A DNA stretch of 64,000 nucleotides from Petrosia ficiformis (lineage: Eukaryota; Porifera; Demospongiae; Haplosclerida; Petrosiidae), in assembly GCA_947044365.1 (NCBI GenBank), contig OX345652.1:1861201-1925200 (forward strand). Direction: 5' to 3'. Below the pieces are notes generated by a model. The model was not told the DNA's origin. It searched no databases and was given only the letters and a program-made list of their open reading frames with translations. Of this stretch, positions 11,761 through 23,400 are shown one piece after another. The position numbers were made by a program, and so were the translations under genes. How positions within the stretch are numbered: the first letter of the stretch is position 1; each line of letters begins with the position of its first letter.

Positions 11761-13314
11761 AAATGGTAATTAACAGCAAATGGTAATTGTAAAGTTTTAA
11801 AATATAATTTTATTGCTATATAATACCTTCATACACCACAATAAAACAGGTATAGACTCACACACCACAATAAACAGGTATAGACTCACTAACGGTACGG
11901 CTGCATAGACTAACCACGCCCAATATTGCCCACTCAATTAATTGGATAACTTTCTCCGGCTAATGGCTGTCCTGCAAATCAGAGGTAGCCATTTTAGTCT
12001 AAACCCCGCCTACAGGCTAGTAAATTTTAACCCAGTATACTTAGGGTTAATTAAAATTTAAAATTTTTGTGGATGTTTAGGAGAACGAATTTCAGTGGTA
12101 TTCACTGTAGCTCAATTGATGATATCCTTGGTCCTCCATTAAGACCAACTGATGTGGAACAAGAGGTTGTAGATAGTGATGAATCATCATCTGATTCTTT
12201 ACTGCATGACAGACAGAACTTAAAACCCTCAGTTTCAAGAAACCATGATAGTGAGGAACATGAGAAGGTATTACCCTTACATGAAAGAAATGTACCATTT
12301 CCTGAAATACCTAAAGAACCTTGTCACAATCCTCCTGAGAGTTATAAACCATCTGTTAATCAGGAAAATAGACCAGCTCTCACACATCCTTGCTGTTCTG
12401 TTCCACATTCATCTCCTGATATAGCATCTACCAACAAAGTTCAGTCAATCATGAGTGCTCATAATAAAAGTGTGTCCATGTGTTCATTAGGACAACAAGG
12501 TCATGTGAATACAAATGAAGCTAGAGATCCCTTTTTTACATGTCTTAATACTGGAGTAAACAAAGTTTCTGTTGGATCTATGGAACTACATAAATTGTCT
12601 CTTATTGGTCACGAAGGTACCAGTGAAGTGAGTGACCTACTAATAATCAACCTAATACATGCAAACTGTTGTGATCATAATATACCAATCCTGAACTCTA
12701 ATTATATATATCATGATTATAAAACATTAATTGTTCCAGCTTGAAAAAGTTTCTAAATTAAGGCCTGAGTATGGACATGTATATAATTATACACAGTTAA
12801 TTAATTATATGTCTCTATATGGTCTATTGTTCTATAGAGTCGTATTGTATTGTATCTTATATGGCAGTGTTTCCCCAAAGGGTGGTACCATGGTGCTCCC
12901 CCACCCTTTAGTCTTGCTCCCTTAATTTTAAAGTGTATGCTGAATTTATAACACTGATTGACCAAACATCATGTACCACTGATACACTCCCCCACCCTTA
13001 ATATTTATCCTGGAGTAACACTGTATACACCTGTTTATATTCACTTGATTTTGCTCCTCTAATGAAATATAGTATTTAATATATGGTTGAGTCTGGCTAT
13101 CCAAGATTAAACTGAGAGAATGTAACAATAGCTGAAGTAGACCAGTTGTGTTATGTTCTACAATGTAATTATCTATGAGGCTATACTTTACTGTTCAATA
13201 CAATGGGAATATGATTTGTAATTGAAAGGAGCTTATGAGCTCATACGCTCCTGCCCTCACCAATCTTCACTTTTCTCCAATCACGTTTTGTGTATCCAGT
13301 GATACATATGTACT

Positions 13315-13502
13315 AGTGTTGTTTTAGTATGACAATAATGACCACTTTTAGTTATACATGTAGTTATAGTATGATCTTCATTTTAGTTAGCTATAGTTAT
13401 TGCAATAGACCTGTAATTTAGTTATAGTTTTAGTTAACTGAAAATCAAAATGCCTTACTAAAAGGGGTTTTAGTTGTAGTTATAGTTAACTAAAACAACA
13501 CT
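13315..13502. mobile_element. MITE with 14-bp TIR agtgttgttttagt
   Basis: Perfect 14-bp terminal inverted repeats around a 188-bp AT-rich body rich in gttatagtta. Lies in a TTK intron. Relatives: 26222-26454, 27086-27352, 50980-51140 and about 52185-52310 (with its duplicate near 59505-59630). hAT-like by appearance only. Confidence 0.8.
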
Positions 13503-13879
13503 AATATGTATAGTTAATGATAAAGACTTACTTCCTCAGTCCTCACCCAAATCATTAAGTTGTATTTGTTCTATACAGGTGTTCAAAGTAATTAGTAATG
13601 ATGGAAATGTATATGCATTAAAAGAAGTGTACATGAAACATTCAGTACCACAAATAAAAGCTGCATACATCAATGAGATCAAACTACTCAGGAAACTGAA
13701 AGGAAAACCTGAAATTATCACTTTACATGACTAGTGAGTATATACAAAACTGAAAAAAAGATTTGAAGTAATAGTCCATTAGTGAAACGCTAATGGACAG
13801 GTACATGTACATGTATGTTGTCTTCTGTGTGACTGTATGTGTACTAATTTGTTAGTGTAAAGTACACATGTAATGTCTG

Positions 13880-14110
13880 TCACAATGACCTCAAAATTGA
13901 CTTTATATGTAATATAATGTATAGTTTAATGTCATAAGGTTAATACGTACATGATTATACTGTAACTGAATAATGAAGCAATGGATTGAAATTTGATATA
14001 CACAAAAGAGAATGGGAAGGATAATTTGAAAATTTTACAGGAAAAAAATTGTTGTTGATTTCAAACTAAATTTATAAGCATTTTCTGAGGTCACAGTGAA
14101 GATGAATGTC
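13880..14110. repeat. Dispersed repeat shared with 33890-34075
   Basis: Both contain cataaggttaata, gattatactgtaact, caatggatt and cattttctgagg in order. Parts also resemble the gagttacag/ctatacactat family elsewhere in the window. Noncoding. Confidence 0.6.
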
Positions 14111-14674
14111 CTAGTATTTACTTTTGGTGTGCTCATTATATATAGCTCATGGGACAAATCAGAAGGAATTCTCAGACTGTTGCTAGAATATGGAGAGATG
14201 GATCTCAGTGAAATAATTCGTACAAGAGGAACATCTAGACCCTTGAAACAGGAGCCACTCTTGTTATTGTATCTGTGGCAACAAATGCTAAGAAGTGTAA
14301 AGGTACAAGCTGCAAAGTGCATAATTCAGTGGTTGCACATGTATGTATATACATGTACATGTATTTTGAATGGATATAATTGCGTACATTCTCATATTGT
14401 ATTAATCAGACACATATTATACTGTTAACCTAATACTTCACTATAGATTATTCATGATGAAGGTATTATACATAATGATCTTAAGCCAGAGAACTTTGTG
14501 TGTAGTGGTCTTCACTTGAAACTCATAGACTTTGGTATAGCCAATAAGATTGAGGAAGATCATACCAGTGTGGAGAGAGATATTCGATGTGGTACTTCAA
14601 ACTTTATGGCTCCAGAATGAGCCATCAAGATGAGGATTATTTTAAGGTAAGTGTGAGAACAATATTCAGGGATC

Positions 14675-15005
14675 AAAATAACGTTCAACAATCGGCCATT
14701 TTGCCTCTTTGTCCAGACAAAATTGCTTTTGACTGAACAAATTATAAGAAAGTTAATAACACAACAAATTAACAGTACCCTTACAGCAAGGTTAACTATT
14801 ACTCAAGAGCAGTCATGGCCTAGTGGGTTACTTCTACATGTATCTCATAAGCCATAAATCGGTACAGTTTGTTTCCACATACATGTACATGTACATGTAC
14901 ATTTAAATTCACAGCTTGCTAGTCAAATATTGTTTTCTCCAGATGTTTCTGCTTGACACTTTCAAAACTATTTCAAGCAGTGATATTACTAGAACCAGCT
15001 TTGAA
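14675..15005 (+). repeat. SINE-like repeat, copy 1
   Basis: Shares with 17840-18130 the blocks ggccattttgcctctttg, agagcagtcatggcctag, tctcataagccataaat and agatgtttctgct. The catggcctagtgg block resembles a tRNA A box, suggesting a tRNA-derived SINE, but no clear B box or poly-A tail is seen. Confidence 0.55.
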
Positions 15006-15633
15006 AGCCTTAAAAAAGTATATACATAGTTACTTACTTTATTTGAATGTTAATTCAGAGAGTATAGCTCCATGTTTGGAGTTCCAAAAGTGTTCTGTTC
15101 TGAAGAGATAGTGAACACACAGACAGAACCAACAGCAGTAGTTCAAAAGAGGATAAATAACAGTAATTAATAATAATTATTATATTTAATTCACCTACAT
15201 GTATATAATTTTGTATTTACTACATGTAGATTGGACGTGCAGCAGATGTGTGGTCACTAGATTGTATCTTATACCTAATGATCTTCCAGAGAACCCCGTT
15301 TGAACACATCAAAAGGAAATTACAAAAATGGCAGGCCATTGTAGATCCTTCATTCACAATTTTGTATCCAGAGAATCTCAGTATTGAAGCTAAAGATGTG
15401 TTACAGGTAGGATACCATGTTATCTTAGCTTTGTTTCAGTATTTCACTTATACCTTTCCATTTTTAGTGCTGTCTTCAACGAAATCCCAAGCATAGACCT
15501 AACATTGAACAATTATTAAGACATCCTTTTCTTACAAATAATTCAATTTGATTTTCTTGAGAATTTCTACTATCAGTTTTATTTTTTTCCAATCATACAT
15601 GTATATTGCTTTCTGATTATCTCGACACTGTGA

Positions 15634-16128
15634 TTCCAAATATGGTATGAAACCCAGGAGTTAGAAATAGTGTAAACTTGGGTGCTTCCTCACATGCATT
15701 ACATCATACATTCTAGGCAGTATCATTGTAATAGTTGTATGCTGTTTATAATCAGTTGCTATAAATAGTGTGTGGGTTGAGGTTTTGTTACTAGTGACTG
15801 CTACATGAAGAAACTCTCGAAAACTCGAGTTCCAAATACTGTACATAACCCAGGAGGTACAAATAGTATGGACACTGGTGTACCAAATACTGTACATAAC
15901 CCAGGAGGTACAAATAGTATGGACACTGGTGTACCAAATACTATACATAGCCCAGGAGGTACAAATAGTATGGACACTGGTGTACCAAATACTGTACATA
16001 ACACAGGAGGTACAAATAGTATGGACACTGGTGTACCAAATACCATACATAACACAGGAGGTACAAATAGTATGGACACTGGTGCACCAAATACTATACA
16101 TAACCCAGGAGGTACAAATAGAATGTTC
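15634..16128. repeat. 51-bp minisatellite
   Basis: About 5.8 clean units at 15832-16128 (ccaaatactgtacataaccc then aggaggtacaaatagtatgg) and a decayed unit at 15634-15676. Because 51 is a multiple of 3 and stops are absent from the unit, several frames on both strands are open. It begins just after the TTK stop. Confidence 0.95.
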
Positions 16129-16312
16129 CAAATACTTACGAAGAAGTATCTAAAACCACATTATTCATATTTAGTTTTGTCATTGACTCATGGTAATATG
16201 AATAATTGTCGTATTTACATGTATATATTAATAATTTAATATTGATTATAAATAATATAATTAGAAGTAAAAATATAACAAGTAAAATTGACTGAATGTA
16301 CATGTAGTGCTA

Positions 16313-19300
16313 TTAGAATCCATATTTTATTTGTGTTTGTTTTCTTGTTGCTGCAGCCTGAGACCAAAAGTTTTTTAATTCTTGTTCTCTTTCTTTGGCC
16401 TGGAATATAACAAGTAAATTTCTTCAAACATAAGACACAGAGGTTACATCCTGACAAAATTATTTTTATGGGACCATGCTAGGGGGAAGGGAGCTGTGAG
16501 GGAATGCCCCTAACTAAATATTGTTCTTTGCAACTACTACAATGTCCTGTTCATAATAATGATTTGTTATGCTATTAGGATTTTGGAGAGGGAGCTTTCT
16601 CCCCCTTGTAACATGTACTTGTAACTTAACACAAAGGGTTTAATCAAAGATAGTTCATTATCCAAAAGTACAAAATTTGAAGCTACACATCAGGTAGCAC
16701 CTTCCAAAATTAAAAATGATGAAAGTCAAATATTGGAATATCGTTGCTGAATAACGCAAGGTCTACAAGCTAATAAACTCCACTTGATCATATGTGCATA
16801 GTACTACTTGTTTGTGTATTCAAGCAATCATATTTATATTACCTGACGTGCTAGCCATGTAATTTGATGCTTTCTCTTCTGTGTACTTGTATATACTAAG
16901 TTCTCTGGCTGAAATAAGAGGAAAGAAACTTTTATGATTAAATAGAATACTGTGTGTTTTATTATGAATTGCACAACTCCATCCATGCTATGAAGGAATA
17001 ATGTAATCTCTAAAGAACAAAATTTGACCTCTATGCCTTGAACACTATATATTCTATTCATGGTAGTGATGATACATGTACACCTCAGGCTTTACTGGTG
17101 TCATCAATTAAAAGGTCATTCATGTTCCACCTTAACCTCGGAATGACCAACAATCTTTTTACCCTCGCCATTTTTATATAATTATCCTTCCTGTTCTTTT
17201 TTGCACACTTGCATGTATGTGAAATTTAGATGCTGTGCTTCATTATTGAGTTGCAGTACAATCATGTATTAACCATATGACGTTAAACTATACACTATAT
17301 TACATCTGACATTGAACTATACACTATATTACATATAAAGTTATCATTATCAAGGTCATTATACATGTACATGTAAATGTTTAGTATTTCTATTTTATAA
17401 GTGCTACATGCTGTGATAAGGTAAGTTTACAGTACAGAAAAGACTAACCACTGTGCCACTGGTAGAAGAGTGTTGTTCTGTTAGGTACTTTTTATAAGCT
17501 ACAGCATCCTTTATTTCATTTTCTGAAATATCCATCATTTGTCTCAGAGATGCTTCTTCAGCTTTTTGTTTTTCTTTCTTCCTCCACCTCCTGCTAATCT
17601 ACACAACTACATAGGCACACAAACATGACACATTGCTAAACAATGTAATTATATCAAGAGGATTAAACTGCACTTTGTAGAATATTGAATATAAAAATAC
17701 AGCATCATTCCTTTTTCTTATCCACTATTTGATAATAATTATTATTAGATACATTGTACAAGGTGTAGTGCATTCTTGACTCTTATTTTTCCTTTATTTC
17801 TAATTCTCCCATGACTATCTATATATAGTACTTGAAATAATGTCCAGTAATTGGCCATTTTGCCTCTTTGACTGGACAAAATTGCATTTGACCAGACAAA
17901 TCATCTGATTTGTTGTAAGAATAATACAACAAAATAAGAACAGTAACCTCACAGTGAGGTTAAATATTAGTCAAGAGCAGTCATGGCCTAGCGTTCTATA
18001 TCTCATAAGCCATAAATGGGTACAATACAGGTTTATGAGATTTGTTTTTCAGACAACTGCTGGTGAAATATTGTTTTGTCTAGATGTTTCTGCTGGACAC
18101 TTTCAAAAGCTATTTCGAGCAGTGATGTTACATGTACACATCATAAACATTATTATGTACATGTATTAACTATTGTTGATGACGATTAAAGCTTTGAATT
18201 TTCAGGCAGCTCCACCAGCGAGAAATCATTAATTCCAGTTAATTTTACATGTACTGCAAAATGTAAATTTATAATTTTAGATCAAACTCAGTACTTACCA
18301 TTGCTTCATTCATAGTTATTTTGTCGTCTTCAGGTGGCGTTACTTCTTCACTACTAGTGGATGGAATATGAGGAGTTGTCTCTGGATAGATATATACTTG
18401 CTGTGTTTGGTTTGTAGTTCCAGTAATAGAATTAAAATCAACGGATGGATATGAACTATTATCAATACTGTGGTCAATAGTGGGCATTGACTCTGAATCA
18501 CTGGATCTTAAAGGTTTTGTATCTTCAAGATTTGAGAAAAACTTTACATCAGGATCCTCTTCATAATCATCAGATTGATTCTGTTTTAGTCTCTTCACAG
18601 TGTAAGGAATAAAAGATGAATTGTTGCTCCTTGATTTCTTTTCGGCTGAGGTAATAATGATGTCAATCCCTTTGATGTGTGAAATACAATGTAAATATAC
18701 ACCATAGTGCTGTCATGATATGGAAATATTCCATGTCATATGTGATATTATACATATATACATGTAAGTCATGACCATTAAATAAGTAATGTAATATATG
18801 CATATTGCTATATTTACTGTATTACTGTTATGGTGGAAAAGATGCCATTATCAATGAATTGAACAATAAAATCACCCTTATTTCTAGGGTTGGGATGATT
18901 GATCTATTAATCAATTGATATTGCAAATTCTACTGATTTTCGATTGTGTAAGTTGGTGATATCAATTATTCTAGAAGACATACTTGTCAAGCATGTGGGA
19001 GCAAATACTGTACAATATGGAAGTGATAGAAAACCATTTTGATCATCAAATGGGAGGAGTTTCTTGTATTAATTGACTTGCTGATTTTATTCAATACACT
19101 AGTACACACATAAATGGAAACTATTGTACTGAAAATGTTGTGCTAAGTTAGCAGCTATACATGACAGATTGTTGTGGATAATTAACAACAAATATGGAGG
19201 TTGTATGAAGAGCTACATGTAAATGCAGCAAAAATTACCATGGAATTTGACTTCTTTCTTGGTGTAGTATCTTCATCATCAGATGAATCAGCCTGTATGC

Positions 19301-20328
19301 AGAAAACAAGTGTGATATGCAAGGAAATATTATATATACATGTACATATGTACATGTATATTTGTATATACATGTACATAATTTATGTATATGTCAGGGT
19401 TTCATCTGTGAAGTGGTACATGCTAGCATTAATTAGGGATGTAGGTTCCTATGTTTGGTATAGTTATGACATGTTAGTCTTGTTTCCAGGTGCCCACGCT
19501 TTAAATGAGCAAAAGGGCATTTTGTGACTTTAGTTGAATTTCTTGCCATTTTTTGATCAGTTAAATCATTGATAACGCTTCGTTGTGGGAGGAGTAGTGG
19601 AGTACAATCGTGTAATCTATAAAAAGTGCTATATAATTATGTAGGCTAAATCTGATATTTAAAAATCTTTCTTCTATTCCTAGAACAGAAATCTGGACAC
19701 AAATTAAGTTTTCTTTATAGTTGACGACAATGTAGCTAAGACGACCATATAACACCATGCTACACAACAAGAAGATTAGGTGCATTCCAAAGTGCTACTG
19801 CTTTGTGTTATATCAATCTGCACAGGAAGGAACATTAAAGAGGTTCAAATTATAATGTGAATTAGTGCACATGAAAAGGGTTAAATCTGTGGTCTTTTTT
19901 CTTTGCCACCTTAAGAGTCTGGTATGAGGCTAAACGTCACACTGATATTGTCTCCATAATCTAAGTAGAAGTTTCCCTTCGACTTGCCATCTCACCATGT
20001 GATTATCAATAAAATCACACATTAGTCATACACTCCATTTGAACACGTGTTGTGTACTAACCAGATGAGATCAGACAATATGATAGGAGCAGGTACCCAT
20101 CACTCACTCACTTACTAAGACTACATACATAACATAACATAGGTAGTTACTCACCTCCAACTGAGGAAGAATTATTTTGACATGTTCTTTTACACTACTC
20201 TCTTGAGCAGTTCTTTTTCTTGGAAGTATGGAAACAATCTGTTTTCTTTTTTCAGTTTTCTGTATGATCTCAGTATCACTGGACTCACTGTCAGAGTCTC
20301 CATAGCTAGCTATTTGATGAAGAGCCAT
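16313..20328 (-). CDS. PRCC: PRCC orthologue (mitotic checkpoint/splicing-associated)
   Basis: Six exons: 20328-20155, 19292-19239, 18669-18299, 17598-17449, 16908-16843, 16399-16313, all phase 0 junctions with GT-AG sites. The start MALHQIASYGDSDSES matches the acidic PRCC N-terminus; exon 3 opens with GLTSLLPQPK, a PRCC hallmark; the C-terminus has RKHQITWLARQ, AKEREQELKNFW and a final RKQTQIKYGF, the strongly conserved PRCC tail. The vertebrate protein is nuclear, binds MAD2L2 and is found with spliceosomal proteins. Exon 3 needs one extra base after LLPQPK (near 18630-18640) to stay in frame: a 1-bp deletion or base error, since the downstream frame (FIPYTVKRLK...) is again PRCC-like. About 300 residues, shorter than human PRCC, lacking its proline-rich part. 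Confidence 0.87.
17243..17345. repeat. gagttgcag/ctatacactat repeat family
   Basis: Contains tacaatcatgtattaacc and gacgttaaactatacacta. Related copies at about 51640-51775 (duplicated at 58980-59105), 56455-56560 and 60590-60770. Noncoding, in a PRCC intron. Confidence 0.6.
17840..18130 (+). repeat. SINE-like repeat, copy 2
   Basis: Partner of 14675-15005, in a PRCC intron and in opposite orientation to the gene. Confidence 0.55.
18886..19085. mobile_element. hAT-like MITE, truncated
   Basis: Begins agggttgggatgatt and is collinear with the fuller element at 27521-27816 through gaagacatact, caagcatgtg and caatatggaagtgata. The right terminus is absent. Confidence 0.7.
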
Positions 20329-20409
20329 GAGGGTGTGCCGAGTACAGACCACACCCTCTAGTTGACCAATGTTGCAGTTTTGTGAAAGAGAAAACTGAAC
20401 TTGACGAGT
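20329..20409. promoter_or_regulatory. Bidirectional promoter between PRCC and MALT1
   Basis: Only 81 bp separate the two divergent start codons. It holds a 9-bp inverted repeat, gagggtgtg (20329-20337) and cacaccctc (20350-20358), each a CACCC/KLF-type word, and a CCAAT box at 20366-20370. No TATA. The region must hold both 5' leaders or lie inside them, so the transcription starts may overlap the coding exons. Confidence 0.7.
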
Positions 20410-23400
20410 ATGTGGGAAATTACTCAACAGAAGCTAAAAGCAGCTGCGAAGTTCCTGGACGAGATACCAAGTGGTCTACCTGGTAAAGGTACAAGTAATG
20501 ATGAATATTGGCGGCAGTTTATAAGAGCTATCCCTTACAAGCTTTATACACAACAAAAAATCGAGTCATTTGCTGATGAGTTACAGGGTGTCACTGGAAG
20601 CCCTTCTCTCAAACTGCTACTAGATCTACGACAGCGTGGATTCAGCTATGAACAGTTTCTTGAGTGTCTGGAAAAGATAAAATGCTATAAAGCTTTAAAT
20701 TTATTTGTTCAATCAAGTGAGTGGTTCATATAAGACTGTAATACATAATTATTATGTATGTAGTTCCAAAAGGTTCAGGTAAATCTGATTCTTGTAAAGT
20801 AATGTGGGGCACTTCCTTAAATTTAATGAGACCACTACTGTATTTCATATGATTCGCAAGACTAGTGCCAGTTCTCTGTGTTAATGATCCCTTCATAGAG
20901 AGTGCTACGATACTCTCTGATTATACCCACTTATGGAAACATTTGTGAAATCAATGATCATTCCTCCCTCAGTTGGTAATGCTATAGGTATATGTGTATT
21001 ATAATGTAGGTAACGCATTTAAGCTATACTTTTTTTGTAATGATCATGGCTTTAAACTTTGAGAATATTATTTCTCACATAAAAGAATATTCTTAAAGAC
21101 AATTTGAAGGAAACAGTGTAATGAACACAGGTTTTAGAATTTAGATTTTTTTTCCTTACTGCAGACCCCATGTACAGACCATAACCCAAAATTTGAAAAC
21201 CAAATGCTGATGTTGAGCATTGATCCATAGTTCCATAATATAGTGTATTGATTTTGGGTTATACATGTAGTGCAGTTAGTATTTATATAGTAGAGTACTG
21301 CTTTCTTAGATACTGGAAATACAAATCACTGCTCTCATGACAAAAGTATATGTACATGTAGTTATGAGAGTATAGTTATGAAGTTTCAACTCTGATAGAT
21401 TCTTGAAGCATGGTATGTGGTAGAAAGACATACCTGTAGCATGGAATAATTGTGGAATTGGGATGGTGTGATATGACTGCTATCAACTGCTATCAATACA
21501 AAATTAGGATTGTGTTTGTCACCAAGACTATCATTATGATACTTCTGTAAGTGGCATTTTGCACTGACAACGACAAGTAGTTGAAGTTGCTTATGAATGA
21601 AGTACCTACCATCTTATCTAATTGTATTTGTTGGTATACATTTTCATAATTTTGTTGTTTGTTTGTGATGTGAAAATACTCCTTTGTCTTCCATTCCTTG
21701 TATAGCTGTTCCTATTATAAATGTTGATCCTCAACCTCAGTCAGTTCGTATTGGAGGCACTATTGTCTTACACTGTGAAGCAGTATGTACTCCTCCACCC
21801 CCTCAATATCAATGGTATTGGGGAGACACACCTCTTAGAAACCAGAGATCTTCGAGGCTGGAAATATATGAAGCTGATGTACAGAATGCTGGAGCATATA
21901 AATGCAAAGTTACAAATCCTCGTATAGTTGATATTAAACACAATCATAGTTGGTCCAATCTAGCAAAAGTAGAAATATTGAAGTTTCCAATACAAGGTTA
22001 ATGATGTTACTGCATTTCACTTTCAAAATGTTTTGTTTTAATGTCATTCATGTATATATAAGTCTTATATTAGAATGGATAGAGGGAAGTGGAACAATAA
22101 TTTACAACTTGAAACTTGTTACCCTGCGCAGTATGATGCACAAGGGGTTAAGCAATTGGTTGTGTCTGTTTGTCAGTCAGTCTGCCTGTCATGCAAAAAA
22201 AATCAGAATTGATACTTTAGAATACTTTAAACATCTTCTAAACTCATCAGTCAGCTAGAAAATAGTCATATAATGACGTATGTATACCTTGCAGAAGCTA
22301 ATGCATTTCACAGTATCTGCAATTCCTGGGTTATCTTATCAGTTTATAAGTCCACCATTTGTTTCCAGTCAGTCACGCTCTTCATAACAATTATTTATGA
22401 TATTCTCCTGTTCTCTCAGCTAATATTATGCAGTATTGCGCGGGGTATGTGTTCTAGGAACATCTAGTTATGGATGATATCCATGTAAAATTCCATTTAT
22501 TTATAATTTGTGTGACATACATATACATATATGTCTAAAGTGCATGTAAAACTATAGTGGGCATTGTCATCACAAAGTACAGTAAGAGAAAATGTCCATT
22601 TTGAAGAAATGCTCTTTATAATAATACAAAAGCTACATACATGTGCTACAAAATAGACCTTTGATTAGCAACTTGTTCTTAATGATATAAAAATATTTTA
22701 CATTTACTTATCTAGTTACATGTATGTATTAGGATATGACATGTTATGCAACTTTGACTTAATTATACACTTGATATGAAAGTATTGTGCTTGTACATGT
22801 ACATATCTCTATAGTTATGTATTAGGATATGACATGTTATACACTAGAATTTCAGTGGTACATGTACATGTAAATCACTCCCAATATTCACATATCATTG
22901 TAGTACACAATTGTAATATCTTTGCTGTAGAAACGGTCAATCATAAACCTATTAGATCGGATACTGAAACAGACATGTCATCAAGAGGTGGAATCTTTGC
23001 AGGTGAATTAACAAAATTGTATTATTTTCTTTGCTAAAAGTCTATGTGACTCATTGTGTTTAACTTGACTATTTGATTATACACACTTCATTGTCTTTGG
23101 CAAAACGATGCAAACAGCAATTGAAATTGTAGCAGTATCATTCATACATAGAAGAGAATTATGATGTATTGTAGATAAAGGAGTATGTATTATTACTCTC
23201 ATGAGTAAGTTTGATGATAAAACTATTTACATGTATGGAACACTAGTTATGTGAACAAAGTCATTTCCACATTTGATTGTGTCCTCAAATTTAGGATACA
23301 ATGACTTTATACATGTATGAGTGTATAGTTTTCAACAGGAGCCCATAATGACCTTGACCACAAAGCGTAAGAGTAGGAGTGGTAAACGACCACGCATTTA

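Larger units (their letters stand above)
9625..11971 (+). mobile_element. TIR-bounded 2.35-kb unit carrying a USP-PHD gene
   Basis: The ends are inverted repeats of about 44 bp, 9625-9668 and 11928-11971, both starting gacagccattagccggag with about 3 mismatches. No clear target-site duplication. The unit contains one multi-exon gene and no transposase-like sequence. A palindromic MITE (11420-11675) is nested in its 3' part. It lies just upstream of the damaged TTK gene. Non-autonomous TIR transposon is the simplest reading; an inverted duplication flanking a host gene is the alternative. Confidence 0.7.
12073..15551 (+). pseudogene. TTK: TTK/Mps1-like dual-specificity kinase, damaged
   Basis: Exons: 12073-12627 (acidic, Ser-rich, unplaced N-region), possibly one near 12739, then kinase exons 13579-13733, 14146-14302, 14447-14646, 15230-15406 and 15468-15551. 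Seen: VYALK (VAIK Lys), HNDLKPENF (catalytic loop), LIDFGIAN (DFG), CGTSNFMAPE, DVWSLDCIL, and CCLQRNPKHRP near the end. The IDFGIAN, MAPEAIK and DVWSL.CIL spacing is that of TTK, the spindle-checkpoint kinase. Defects: no exon encoding the glycine-rich loop was found, TGA at 14618-14620 follows APE, and the conserved Gly of DVWSLGCIL is Asp. An intact copy may exist elsewhere. A base error could explain the TGA but not all three. Confidence 0.72.

Noticed and set aside
15832..16128. CRISPR-like spaced repeats
   Set aside because: Units are contiguous 51-bp copies without unique spacers, in a eukaryotic, intron-rich context; it is a minisatellite.
22083..22258. Possible extra Ig exon or second death domain in the first MALT1 intron region
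   Set aside because: The frame lacks Cys/Trp spacing and acceptor/donor pairs in phase; exon 22931 joins 21996 directly in frame.
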